A stretch of 64,000 bases of DNA from Candidatus Zhuqueibacterota bacterium. GTDB taxonomy: Bacteria; Zhuqueibacterota; Zhuqueibacteria; Oceanimicrobiales; Oceanimicrobiaceae. A program made the position numbers and the translations under genes. Below, one piece after another: positions 17,472-26,271 of this stretch (position 1 is the stretch's first letter; the number at the start of each line of letters is the position of its first letter). The notes under the pieces were generated by a model. That model ran no database searches. It saw nothing but the letters and a program-made list of their open reading frames with translations, and was not told where the DNA came from. The DNA is taken from positions 1 through 64,000 of the forward strand of contig JAJDAD010000040.1 in assembly GCA_029262055.1 (NCBI GenBank). The letters run 5' to 3'.

Positions 17472-19247
17472 GTGATATCAATCAGTTTAAGCGTGTTTAG
17501 GAAGTTGCAGTTGGTTGTTGCTGTGCTACTATATGCTGGCACTGGTCTGTTGGGTCAAACGCCGGATGCTGAATTCGTCGAGGGGGAGTTACTGGTAAAG
17601 TTCAAGAGCGATCTGCAGACACAGCAAGTGCAGTCGACGTTGGTGGACGCCGGGATTCAACAACTCCATCTCGTTTCAGAGATTGGGGTGTACCATTGTA
17701 GCGTTGCGAACGGTGCGCGTGTCCAGTCTGCTATCGAGGCATGCAGGCGTGATGCGAATGTGGTTTATGCAGAACCGAACTACATCTACCGGACATCTGA
17801 AATGGAGTTTCTGCCGCTTTTCCCCGGAGACCCGAGGTTTAGCGAACTGTGGGGGTTGCAGAATGGTAATGATGCTGACATCGATGCACCCGAAGCCTGG
17901 GATATTCAGACCGGAAACCAGGACATCATCATCGGAGTCATCGATACCGGCGTCGATTACGACCACGAAGATCTGCAAAGCAACATGTGGCGTAATCCCG
18001 GTGAGAGCGGCAACGGCCGGGAGTTGAATGGTATCGACGATGACGGCAATGGATTTGTAGATGATGTGTTTGGCGCTAACTTCGCCGGAAATGATGGCGA
18101 TCCCAGGGATGACAATGGTCATGGCACCCACGTGGCAGGAACCATCGGCGCCGCCGGAAACAACGGCGTCGGGGTCGCAGGTGTGAATTGGCAAGTGTCC
18201 ATCATGGCGCTGAAATTTCTCGATGCCAATGGCAGCGGCTCCACCGACAATGCCATTTCCGCAATCATCTATGCAGTTAATCATGGGGCGGTCATCACCA
18301 GCAATAGTTGGGGCGGAGGTGGTCGTTCGCAGGCATTAGAAGATGCCATCAAATTTGCCAGAGATAGAGGTCAATTGTTCGTCGCCGCTGCCGGGAATTC
18401 AGGGGTGGATACCGACCGTGCTGCGAACTTTCCTTCCAATTATAATATAGACAACATCATATCTGTTGCCGCCTCGGATCGCAACGACCAGTTGGCCAGC
18501 TTTTCCAATTTTGGCAGGAAGACCGTGGACCTGGCTGCGCCTGGTGTCAACATCTTGAGCGCGCAACCCGGGGATCGTTATCAGACTTTGAGCGGCACGT
18601 CCATGGCCACTCCGCATGTGAGTGGCGTAGCCGGGTTGGTTCTTTCGCAATTCCCGGGACTTGGCTACCGCGAGGTTCTGCTACGGATTTTGGGAAGCGT
18701 CGACCCCAAAACACAATTCAGCGTTAACACGTTTACCGGCGGACGTCTGAATGCGTTCAATGCTCTTTCGACTTCGCCGCTCATAACCGTGACTCCGATT
18801 GCAAACACCACTGATACCGCTGGCCCATATCGCGTAACCGCAGAGGTTGTGGACGACGGACAGATCACGGTTATGACTTTGACGTACAGCATAAATGGTG
18901 GGGCGGAAAACGCCCTCGCCATGCAGAAAGTCGGACCTTCTGAATATGGTGCGGATATTCCGGGACAGGCCCTGGAGTCCAACATAGAGTTCTTTGTGTC
19001 CGCCACGGATAACGATGCCAACGTGACAGAGAGTTCCCATCTGGCATTCCGCATCACCGAAGATAGCGGCGATGAACCGGACGGCTGTTTCAGTTTCTTG
19101 TTTGGCCTGCCCGATTCCGACGACAGCGGTGCGGCGACCGCGGCAATGTTGTTGCTCGTGAATCTGCTGGTTCATCTGAGTCTGATTTGGTCCGTTGGCA
19201 GGATCACGCTTTGGTGGCCAAGAAACCTAAATCCCCGGGGTGTTTAG
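17472..19247 (+). CDS. S8 (subtilisin-like) serine peptidase with C-terminal hydrophobic segment
   Basis: A secreted protease of about 591 residues with an intact catalytic triad: Asp in VIDTGVDYDHEDL, His in DDNGHGTHVAGTIG and Ser in SGTSMATPHVSG. A signal peptide and an inhibitor-I9-like propeptide (VEGELLVKFKSDL) precede the catalytic domain. I place the start at GTG 17472. The upstream ATG at 17460 overlaps a GGAGG ribosome-binding sequence (17462-17466), which sits five bases before that GTG. After the catalytic domain comes an Ig-like region (about 445-530), then a hydrophobic stretch (AAMLLLVNLLVHLSLIW) and a short basic tail. The end therefore looks like a membrane anchor or a processing tail, not a sorting domain. 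Confidence 0.9.
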   Translation: MISISLSVFRKLQLVVAVLLYAGTGLLGQTPDAEFVEGELLVKFKSDLQTQQVQSTLVDAGIQQLHLVSEIGVYHCSVANGARVQSAIEACRRDANVVYAEPNYIYRTSEMEFLPLFPGDPRFSELWGLQNGNDADIDAPEAWDIQTGNQDIIIGVIDTGVDYDHEDLQSNMWRNPGESGNGRELNGIDDDGNGFVDDVFGANFAGNDGDPRDDNGHGTHVAGTIGAAGNNGVGVAGVNWQVSIMALKFLDANGSGSTDNAISAIIYAVNHGAVITSNSWGGGGRSQALEDAIKFARDRGQLFVAAAGNSGVDTDRAANFPSNYNIDNIISVAASDRNDQLASFSNFGRKTVDLAAPGVNILSAQPGDRYQTLSGTSMATPHVSGVAGLVLSQFPGLGYREVLLRILGSVDPKTQFSVNTFTGGRLNAFNALSTSPLITVTPIANTTDTAGPYRVTAEVVDDGQITVMTLTYSINGGAENALAMQKVGPSEYGADIPGQALESNIEFFVSATDNDANVTESSHLAFRITEDSGDEPDGCFSFLFGLPDSDDSGAATAAMLLLVNLLVHLSLIWSVGRITLWWPRNLNPRGV

Positions 19248-19351
19248 CTTAGCAACCGTTTGCGGTACTCTTTCTGTGTGATTTCGTCCGCCTGCGAAAT
19301 TGCACTTGCAGAAATGCATTGACTTGCAGGGTGACTTTCTTTTACTTACTG

Positions 19352-19385
19352 AAAGGGGAGAGGCAGGACTTCTCCCCTTTTTATT
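19352..19385 (+). terminator. Rho-independent terminator
   Basis: The stem AAAGGGGAG / CTCCCCTTT encloses a short loop and is followed by a run of T (TTTTTATT). It lies about 100 bases after the S8 peptidase stop and before the YigZ gene, so it should end the peptidase transcript. The rest of the 300-base gap 19248-19547 shows no gene. Confidence 0.8.
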
Positions 19386-19547
19386 GAACTCCCAACAATT
19401 GACAACTCAGCCGGCAGTTGGCGGCAAACCCCGGCTTAGACGCGTCAGAAGCCCCTGCGCCGGATCAGAGCTCTCTGCATTTGGGTTGAGACTGTGCAGG
19501 TTTGGCACAGATTCGGACAATGGAGTTGAACCTGCGGTTGCGCAATT

Positions 19548-20180
19548 ATGACAGCGACGGAAGGCTTTTTTTCGATCAAGACCATAGTCAGTGCTGAAAT
19601 TGTTATCAAAGGCTCGCGCTTCATTTGCCACGCGCTACCGGTCACCAGCCTCGCGGATGCGGAGAAATCTGTGACGGACGTGGCCACGCAGTATCGGGAC
19701 GCCACGCACAATTGTTTCGCACTGCGCGTCGGTCAGCGGGACACGGCGGTATTTCGTTTCAGTGATAACGGAGAACCATCGGGAACAGCCGGTCGTCCGA
19801 TTCTGCAGGCTATCGAGGGCAGAGACTTAATCAATGTGGCTGCTGTCGTTACTCGTTATTTCGGCGGCACTAAGCTCGGAACCGGCGGTCTGATCCGGGC
19901 CTACAGTGCCGCCACCTTTGCAGCTCTGGATAAGGCAGCGGTGGTGGCGTTTTATCCGCAGTCGATTTTGGTTCTGCGATTCTCCTATGAGTTGGCAAGC
20001 CCGGTGCACCAGATGATTGCGAAATCCGGCGTCAGCATTCTGACAAGTGATTTTGGCGAGGAAACGACTTACCGGGTTCAACTAAAAACAGTTGCCAAAG
20101 AGAGGTTCATCAGCGAGCTGACCGACCTGACGTCGGCGAAAGTAAAAATTGAGATCCAGGACATTGATGAAGATAACTGA
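19548..20180 (+). CDS. YigZ/IMPACT family protein
   Basis: A 210-residue cytoplasmic protein of the YigZ (UPF0029/IMPACT) family. Family marks include KGSRFICHA near the N terminus, DATHNCFALRVG, FSDNGEPSGTAGRPIL, VVTRYFGGTKLGTGGLIRAYS, and a smaller C-terminal ferredoxin-like domain (DUF1949-like). The length is normal for the family. Members bind nucleic acid or ribosome-associated partners, but the bacterial role is not firmly known. It overlaps the queE-like gene by 14 bases, so the two are probably co-transcribed. Confidence 0.92.
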   Translation: MTATEGFFSIKTIVSAEIVIKGSRFICHALPVTSLADAEKSVTDVATQYRDATHNCFALRVGQRDTAVFRFSDNGEPSGTAGRPILQAIEGRDLINVAAVVTRYFGGTKLGTGGLIRAYSAATFAALDKAAVVAFYPQSILVLRFSYELASPVHQMIAKSGVSILTSDFGEETTYRVQLKTVAKERFISELTDLTSAKVKIEIQDIDEDN

Positions 20181-20802
20181 GGTTTACCATTCCATTCAAG
20201 GGGAGTCGACCTTTGCCGGCTTGCCCTGTGTCTTTGTCCGTACCACCGGGTGTAACTTACGCTGTACCTGGTGCGATACGGAATATGCTTTTTTCAGCGG
20301 CGCGGAGATGTCCGTTGAGGCCGTGATAGACGAAGTGCAGCAGTACGGCTGCACTTTGGTGGAAATCACCGGCGGCGAGCCTCTCCTGCAAAAGGAAACT
20401 CCGGAACTGGCGCAACGTCTGCTCGAAGCCGGATATACCGTCCTGGTAGAAACTTCCGGTGAGCGGGACGTGTCGGTTTTAGACCCGCGCGTGCGAAAAA
20501 TCATGGATTTGAAATGCCCCGGTAGCGGGGAAGAGTCAAGGAACCGCTGGGCCAACCTCGCGCATTTAAGTCCTGACGACGAGATCAAGTTCGTCATCAA
20601 GGATAGAGCTGATTATGACTGGACAGTCTCCGTCCTGAAGGAGCACAACCTGGAGGAACGCTGCAGTATTTTGTTTTCACCGGTGACCGGGACACTTGAG
20701 TTGGCCGACCTGGCTAAGTGGATCGTCGGCGATGGGCTGCGCGTGCGCTTCCAGCTTCAGTTGCACAAATACATCTGGCCGGCTGCGACCCGCCGTGTGT
20801 GA
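20167..20802 (+). CDS. queE: 7-carboxy-7-deazaguanine synthase (radical SAM)
   Basis: A 211-residue radical-SAM enzyme that makes 7-carboxy-7-deazaguanine, the second step toward queuosine and preQ0 from 6-carboxytetrahydropterin. The start chosen is ATG 20167 (MKITEVYHSIQGES). The frame extends 18 bases further upstream but without family sequence. The cluster motif CNLRCTWC (CxxxCxxC) is intact, followed by EITGGEPLLQ, the SAM-binding GGE motif. The substrate segment YHSIQGES, typical of QueE, is present. It overlaps the YigZ gene. Other queuosine genes are not in the window. Confidence 0.93.
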   Translation: MKITEVYHSIQGESTFAGLPCVFVRTTGCNLRCTWCDTEYAFFSGAEMSVEAVIDEVQQYGCTLVEITGGEPLLQKETPELAQRLLEAGYTVLVETSGERDVSVLDPRVRKIMDLKCPGSGEESRNRWANLAHLSPDDEIKFVIKDRADYDWTVSVLKEHNLEERCSILFSPVTGTLELADLAKWIVGDGLRVRFQLQLHKYIWPAATRRV

Positions 20803-20837
20803 GCGGCAGAAAACCGAAGATACAGAAGGATAGCGGC

Positions 20838-21341
20838 ATGGAGAATATTGAGATTAAAGCCAGGTGTGCGGACCTTGTGCATGCCGCAAAAGTCGCCGCC
20901 GATCTCGGCGCCTATCATTCGGGTGTTTTGCATCAAATCGACACTTATTTTGTTGTCAGTGAGGGTCGGTTGAAGCTCCGAGAAATCAATGGTGAAGAAA
21001 GCCAGCTGGTCTTCTATCAGCGGCCCAACGCTAGCGGCCCGAAGAGTAGCCATTACCAAATACATCCCATCGAGAATCCTGCCGACCTCAAGCAGATGCT
21101 TGCTGCGGCCCTCGGTATTTGGAAGGTAGTAGAAAAACACCGACAACTCTACCTGTTTGACGAAGTGCGCATTCACCTTGACGAAGTAGCCGGACTTGGG
21201 AGTTTTCTTGAGCTTGAGGGTGTTGTCTCGGAAAATGTCGCGAGAGAGGAAACGGCCGGTAAGGTGCGCAAATTGATGCAGCACCTGGCGATTGTACCAG
21301 ATGATTTAGTCGAGCTGTCTTACTCTGATTTGGTCGATTGA
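20838..21341 (+). CDS. CYTH-domain protein (class IV adenylate cyclase/thiamine triphosphatase-like)
   Basis: A 167-residue soluble protein. The ATG at 20838 is chosen because the family starts here (MENIEIKARC), 35 bases after queE. CYTH enzymes form an eight-stranded tunnel that binds triphosphates. Expected basic and acidic strands are visible: NIEIKAR, GRLKLREI, LVFYQRP, VVEKHRQLYLF, RIHLDEVAGLGSFLELEGVV. The triad of Lys/Arg and Glu residues seems kept. The activity could be cAMP formation or inorganic/thiamine triphosphate hydrolysis, and the sequence alone does not decide. Confidence 0.82.
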   Translation: MENIEIKARCADLVHAAKVAADLGAYHSGVLHQIDTYFVVSEGRLKLREINGEESQLVFYQRPNASGPKSSHYQIHPIENPADLKQMLAAALGIWKVVEKHRQLYLFDEVRIHLDEVAGLGSFLELEGVVSENVAREETAGKVRKLMQHLAIVPDDLVELSYSDLVD

Positions 21342-21520
21342 CAAAGCAGCATAGCCTCTAAAACAGTGGGAAATTGTCGTTCCAATGATCGGTCGCGGCC
21401 AGGGCGGGAGGCGCGAACGTCGGGTGGTGGGGAGTGAGTGCAGAAGGTTGTTTTTTTATGGTAACGAGTCTTGCAAAAGCCACAACTTCTTTTAGCTTGA
21501 ACTACAGATGGTCCCCAAAT

Positions 21521-21552
21521 AGAAAAGGGTTAACGCTAAACGTTAACCCTTT
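21521..21552 (-). terminator. Terminator of the tRNA-fMet gene
   Basis: A perfect 12-bp stem, AAAGGGTTAACG / CGTTAACCCTTT, with a five-base loop. On the minus strand it is followed by TTCTATTT. It lies 14 bases beyond the tRNA 3' end, so it should terminate tRNA transcription. Confidence 0.8.
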
Positions 21553-21565
21553 GATTCGAGCTTAG

Positions 21566-21639
<74 letters not shown>

Positions 21640-21907
21640 ATATCAGCCATCAAATATAGTAAGATAATTTGAAATGTCAACACCTTTCTTATGCAACAAC
21701 GGTGATTCCGGTAGTCCTCTTTGTGATTAAAGTCAGCATGATCACCTTCCGATAATTTCAATGGGTAAACAATTGATATCCTGGCTCATGTACCCTCGAT
21801 TCCCCTCAGTTTGCATTTAGGTATTTTGCCGCTTCAAAGGCAATTACCCGATAGTCGAGGCAGACAGACCCAAGCCTATGGAACTAATCTCATTGAGGAC
21901 TTGGCCG

Positions 21908-22372
21908 ATGCAAAACGTAATGATCGTTGACGACGAAGAAGATATTGTTGAGCTAATGTCTGAAACTTTAGACGTATGGGGCTATCGTCCAATCGTGGCT
22001 CACGACGCAGAGGAAGCGCTCGAAAAGTTCAGGGAGCAACCGGTGGATCTTGTGTTGACCGACTTAAGGCTGCCGAAAAAGAACGGCGTGCAACTGTGTG
22101 ATGAGATCAAGGGCATGGACGACTCAACAGAAGTCATTCTCTTTACCGGCTACCCGGAAATTGATTCTGCAATCGATGCTATGAAGATAGGCGCTTTCGA
22201 CTATCTGACGAAGCCGGTCGACTTGTCTGAGCTTAAGCTGAAGATCGAACGCGGACTTGAAAAGAGAAGCATCCGAAGCGCATCCAACCCGATGAAAGGT
22301 TTGGCGTGGGCCGTTCTGCTTTCCGTTCCCCTGTGGTTGGCAATGGGAGTCGTACTTACCTATCTGATGTAG
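21908..22372 (+). CDS. Response-regulator receiver domain with C-terminal transmembrane helix
   Basis: A 154-residue protein. The receiver domain (about 1-120) is complete: acidic pair DDEED, phospho-acceptor Asp in LVLTDLRLPKKNG, Thr in ILFTGYPEID and Lys in DYLTKPVDLSEL. Instead of a DNA-binding or enzymatic output domain, the last 20 or so residues form a hydrophobic helix (WAVLLSVPLWLAMGVVLTYL), preceded by a basic linker. I choose ATG 21908 because family similarity starts at MQNVMIVDDEED. A longer frame from 21878 is possible. No histidine kinase is adjacent. It converges on the rhomboid gene with four bases between the stops. It could recruit phosphorylated signalling to the membrane. 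Confidence 0.85.
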   Translation: MQNVMIVDDEEDIVELMSETLDVWGYRPIVAHDAEEALEKFREQPVDLVLTDLRLPKKNGVQLCDEIKGMDDSTEVILFTGYPEIDSAIDAMKIGAFDYLTKPVDLSELKLKIERGLEKRSIRSASNPMKGLAWAVLLSVPLWLAMGVVLTYLM

Positions 22373-22376
22373 CGGG

Positions 22377-23024
22377 TCATGAGGAGCCCCGGCGGTTCTT
22401 TGCCGGGAATACGAAGATAAGCACGGCGCCGGCCACAAAGCCCCCGACGTGCGCCCAAAAGGCAACACCACCCCCCTGCACTCCCAGCGAGCCCAGTCCG
22501 CTGAATAACTGCATCGCAAACCAGAAACCAAGTACAAAAAGTGCCGGCACCGGCCTGATTGTCAGAAACCAGATGATCGGGATCAGGACAAGCACGCGTG
22601 CCCGCGGGTACTTTACCACGTAAGCACCCAGGATGCCGGCAATGGCCCCGCTGGCTCCCACCAGCGGAATGTCCGAAACGCCTCCCAAAAGGATATGTGC
22701 CGCCAACGCGATCAGCCCGGTCAGAAGATAGAAGATCAGGTAGTTTAGATGACCAAGGTAATGTTCGATGTTGTCGCCAAAAATCCACAGATAGAGCATG
22801 TTCCCGATGATGTGCATAAAGCCACCATGCAGGAACATGGATGTGAGGAGCGTCTCCAGCTTTTCTCCGCTGAGAATCTCGACGGGTATGGCTCCGAACC
22901 GTTCGATGACCGGCTCGTAGCCAATTGTCAGCTCAAAGTAGAAGGCGATGGCATTCAGCACGATCACCACGATTGTCACGTAGGGGATGGTGGTCCTCGG
23001 GTTGTCGTCTTTTAGCGGGATCAT
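22377..23024 (-). CDS. Rhomboid family intramembrane serine protease
   Basis: A 215-residue membrane protein with six or more hydrophobic helices. The catalytic Ser lies in GASGAIAGILGAY and the catalytic His in FWAHVGGFVAGAVL. The helix-2 motif HGGFMHIIGNMLYLWIFG, with the conserved His and Asn, is also present. The length and motif spacing match bacterial rhomboids, which cleave transmembrane segments of other proteins. It starts 10 bases after the M23 peptidase gene stop, so it probably belongs to the same minus-strand operon. The substrate is unknown. Confidence 0.93.
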   Translation of the reverse strand: MIPLKDDNPRTTIPYVTIVVIVLNAIAFYFELTIGYEPVIERFGAIPVEILSGEKLETLLTSMFLHGGFMHIIGNMLYLWIFGDNIEHYLGHLNYLIFYLLTGLIALAAHILLGGVSDIPLVGASGAIAGILGAYVVKYPRARVLVLIPIIWFLTIRPVPALFVLGFWFAMQLFSGLGSLGVQGGGVAFWAHVGGFVAGAVLIFVFPAKNRRGSS

Positions 23025-23034
23025 CCGTTCTGTG

Positions 23035-25440
23035 TTAGTCTATCCAGAAGTGCGATTTCTTGACGGCGACGTTGCCTGATTTGTCGAGAGCGACAACTTC
23101 GATTTCGTGCCGGCCGGGCAGCAGGGTTTGCTCCGGCCTGTATTTGAGCTGATACCTTTCCGGGTCATACTCCGGGATAACCGGGAGTGCATCCAGACGT
23201 AGTTGCAGATCCTGCTCGCTCCTGATCCCCGACAGCTTATCTTTGATATTTACTGAGATCGTCGGTCGCCGGGATCTTATGTGACTGGCCGGCGCAGGTT
23301 GGATATTCCAGATTCCCGGCGGCGCATCGTCCCGAACCAGGGTGAAGTCCTCCAGACTCAGGACCCTGGCGGAAACGGTTTTGCGTCCCGGGTCATGGCT
23401 ATTGTCGATGAAGGCCCACTTGCCTTTGCGGGACTTGTAGTAAACGCCAAGCTTTTCAGGGTTTTGGGTGGAGTCAGGATACTGAACGAAAACCCTAGCG
23501 CCCTTTTTCATCAAAACATCTGCGGGTTCCGCTTTGTAAATATGTCCGACATGGTCGTAGCTGGTCAGGGCCGTGGTGCTATCGATGGCTATCCGCGCAT
23601 AAAGCGGTTTGTACAGTGACGCCTTGTTGAATGCGATCCGGAAGCGGCCATCAGTAGAGGTAATATTATCTGCGACACCGTTCTTTACAGTAGTCGCAGG
23701 TAGCTCCGCACTGAAGACATTCTCCGCGTCGTTCAGAGCGCGAGTCCGAACCAGCAATGGGTGCCGGTCGCCGGCTTGAAGTTGACGCAGCGGAATACGA
23801 CCGACATAACGGCCTAGGTCTGTTTGATGCAGCGCGACCGGGGCAGCGCCGCCGGTGCCCGGAGAAAGCGTGACCGCAGGCTTTGCCAGCAACATCGGCT
23901 TGAAGTCGAGGGCTAACCTGACATAGCTGTCGTAGAAGTCATAGCTGATGTCGAATTCCTGTATTACATTGGCTGCGTCATTTGCGCGCACAAAGAACGC
24001 AGGATATGATTGGGTAGAAAACTGATCGCGTCCGAGAAATTTCAAAATGACCGAGCTGGCGCCGGCTTGTCCGGAGGGCAAAATCACCCTCGTCTGTCGC
24101 TGGCTTTCCGCCAGGGGCTGAGCACCGCCTTTTTCCAACAGCGCGAGTGTGTCGGCATCCAACCGCAGATTTAGCTTTTGCCATTTGCTCCGGTTCAGAG
24201 CGAAAGCGTCCAGATCTTGGACCTGAGTGAGGTCATAGGTGATGAGATCATCTAACAGGAGTTCACCGCTGTCACCCTGGATCAGAACAGGGTGCAGGTC
24301 GAAAGCCGCCCCCACCTGAAGCTGGCCGCGCACCATACTGGTGTTGCCCCAGAAGTCCGCTAACTCGATTCTGAAAGAGTGCCTTCCCGGGAAAAGGGCG
24401 CCGGAGACTACCCGCGGACTCACGCCCGCACTACGCTGTTCAGCATCAATCAGCAGCTCCGGAACGGCGTTCAAAGAGGTGCTGGACAGGACACCCGCCC
24501 AGGTCTTATTCGGCTTATAGTAGGTCTTGAGGTTGAATCGGTCTTTATACAGTTTATAGAAACGTCCGAGGCCCCGGCGTGCCAGGCGGTAGTCGCGCTC
24601 CAGCTCGGACATTGAATTTGTCTGAAAACTCAACCGGTCATAACTGTACTCAAACCTGAGAACATCGTCGACGAAGAGCTTGAGCTGGTAGACGCCGAAC
24701 CGGTTGGGGGCACCCGCACTCTTGTCATGTGCACGAACCGCGATGCCGACGTTGCCCCAGACCGATACCGGGTTCTTGATCTCATATTGTCCTGCTGCAA
24801 CCCACTGTACCTCTTCAATCACCGGTCTGAAGTCCTGGTTCACCTCAGACTTTTCATCGAGCGGGGTGAAACTCACCGCCCGGACAATCGGGCTTACCCG
24901 GTCGGGCAGTTCATAGCCTTTCAGCAGCGGGTTGGTCGGGTTGTTTGACTTGTCGCGAAGCTCAAAGTGCAGGTGCGGTGCGCCAATGCCGGTCTGACCG
25001 GTGTAGGCGATGACGTCGCCCTGGGCCACGGGTAAGACGTCAGGTTTTAGAAACAGGTTGACACGGTAGCGGTGAGCCCGGCGCTGCTCGTTCGTGACAA
25101 GTTTTTGAATCCGGTCGGGGAATCTCGACAGGTGGGCGTAAACGGCTGTTTCACCGGTGTCGAGTTTGAGGTAAAGCGCCTTACCGTAGCCGTACGGGGA
25201 GACCGAAATCCGCCAAACATAACCGGAACGCACAGCGAAACATTTGAAGCCGATGCGGCCTTGCGTCTTCACATCAATGCCGGTGTGGTAGCGCGCGGGC
25301 CGGTATTCCCCAAAGGTCGAGGTCAGATACTCGCCGGCGTTGGTGGGCCAGAGGTAGCCGTCCGAAGGCGCACGCTCCTGCGCGTAAGTTTGGCTGCAGC
25401 AGACCAGAGGGAAGAGAAGGCAAACAATCTTAAGCATCAT
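23035..25440 (-). CDS. Large exported M23 (LytM-type) metallopeptidase
   Basis: A protein of about 801 residues. The start ATG at 25440 (or 25437) is preferred to the longer frame because it begins directly with a signal peptide (MMLKIVCLLFPLVCCSQTYA) and overlaps the end of the preceding gene by a few bases. The M23 domain (about 30-190) keeps the zinc ligands: RYHTGIDVKT (HxxxD), and HLHFELRD (HxH). Its role is probably cleavage of peptidoglycan cross-links, or amidase activation. The remaining 600 residues are beta-rich with no catalytic motif I recognise, including segments resembling Ig-like folds near the end (GRHEIEVVALDKSGN). The family is usually much shorter, so the long tail is notable. 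Confidence 0.88.
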   Translation of the reverse strand: MMLKIVCLLFPLVCCSQTYAQERAPSDGYLWPTNAGEYLTSTFGEYRPARYHTGIDVKTQGRIGFKCFAVRSGYVWRISVSPYGYGKALYLKLDTGETAVYAHLSRFPDRIQKLVTNEQRRAHRYRVNLFLKPDVLPVAQGDVIAYTGQTGIGAPHLHFELRDKSNNPTNPLLKGYELPDRVSPIVRAVSFTPLDEKSEVNQDFRPVIEEVQWVAAGQYEIKNPVSVWGNVGIAVRAHDKSAGAPNRFGVYQLKLFVDDVLRFEYSYDRLSFQTNSMSELERDYRLARRGLGRFYKLYKDRFNLKTYYKPNKTWAGVLSSTSLNAVPELLIDAEQRSAGVSPRVVSGALFPGRHSFRIELADFWGNTSMVRGQLQVGAAFDLHPVLIQGDSGELLLDDLITYDLTQVQDLDAFALNRSKWQKLNLRLDADTLALLEKGGAQPLAESQRQTRVILPSGQAGASSVILKFLGRDQFSTQSYPAFFVRANDAANVIQEFDISYDFYDSYVRLALDFKPMLLAKPAVTLSPGTGGAAPVALHQTDLGRYVGRIPLRQLQAGDRHPLLVRTRALNDAENVFSAELPATTVKNGVADNITSTDGRFRIAFNKASLYKPLYARIAIDSTTALTSYDHVGHIYKAEPADVLMKKGARVFVQYPDSTQNPEKLGVYYKSRKGKWAFIDNSHDPGRKTVSARVLSLEDFTLVRDDAPPGIWNIQPAPASHIRSRRPTISVNIKDKLSGIRSEQDLQLRLDALPVIPEYDPERYQLKYRPEQTLLPGRHEIEVVALDKSGNVAVKKSHFWID

Positions 25441-26170
25441 TGGGTGTGACCATAATATTCTTGAGCAAGTCCGGCTTATCGGTAATGATCGCGTAAACAC
25501 CGAGGTTCAGAAATTTCCTCATTTGTGCTGCCTCGTTTACAGTCCAGACCAGGCAGTCGTAGTTTCGGTCCGAAATCTTGCGTGCCAGTGTTTTTGTGAG
25601 TAGGCTATGTTCAAGGTGGATCGCCTGTGCGCCCGCAACCCGGGTAAAAAGCAGTTCGCCATTGCGAACGCTGATATTCTTGTCCACAAGAAACCCGCTA
25701 CGGGCAGCCTTGTCCACTTTGCGAACTCGACGAACGATCAAAGGACTGAATGACGAAATGATCGTCTCCCGGAGCAGACCGAAGTCTTTGAGAATGCCCA
25801 CGACTTTTTCTTCTATTGCGTGTCCCGCCGGCAGGCCATTTGCCTTGATTTCCACATTGACGCTTGCCCGGCCCTTTATGGTTTCCAGCACTTCTGCCAG
25901 AGTGGGGATCAGTTGACCGGAATCCTGGCCACCGATCGCGTATTTTTTCAGGTCAGACAAACTCATGTTTTTGACCAGGCCCGTGCCTGCGGTCAAGCGG
26001 TCGATTCTGTGATCATGAAACACAACCACTTCGCCCGACTGGCAAGTCCTGACATCCAACTCAATCCCGTCGACACCCAGGTCGAGGGCGGCTTCAAACG
26101 CGGCAAGTGTGTTCTCGATGGCGTTTGCGGTGAAGCCTCTGTGGGCGTAGTTCAACGTACGATTATTCAT
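25430..26170 (-). CDS. Glycerophosphodiester phosphodiesterase
   Basis: A 246-residue GDPD-family enzyme that hydrolyses glycerophosphodiesters to glycerol 3-phosphate and an alcohol. The family motifs are all here: AHRGFTANAIENTLAAF, with catalytic His and the Glu-Asn pair, then GVDGIELDVR with metal-binding Glu and Asp, then FHDHRIDRLT. The C-terminal barrel segment LVWTVNEAAQMRKFLNLGV is typical of the family. There is no signal peptide, so it is cytoplasmic. Its stop overlaps the M23 gene start, and it lies 101 bases after the glycosyltransferase gene. Confidence 0.95.
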   Translation of the reverse strand: MNNRTLNYAHRGFTANAIENTLAAFEAALDLGVDGIELDVRTCQSGEVVVFHDHRIDRLTAGTGLVKNMSLSDLKKYAIGGQDSGQLIPTLAEVLETIKGRASVNVEIKANGLPAGHAIEEKVVGILKDFGLLRETIISSFSPLIVRRVRKVDKAARSGFLVDKNISVRNGELLFTRVAGAQAIHLEHSLLTKTLARKISDRNYDCLVWTVNEAAQMRKFLNLGVYAIITDKPDLLKNIMVTPNDA

Positions 26171-26271
26171 TTGCTAACCTTCGCTACGAGCATAGCTCAT
26201 TTTGAAAATAGAAAAAAATCAACGAATTACAACTCTAAAACCGGCGGCTACCCAGCCTCTCGTGCGTGATT

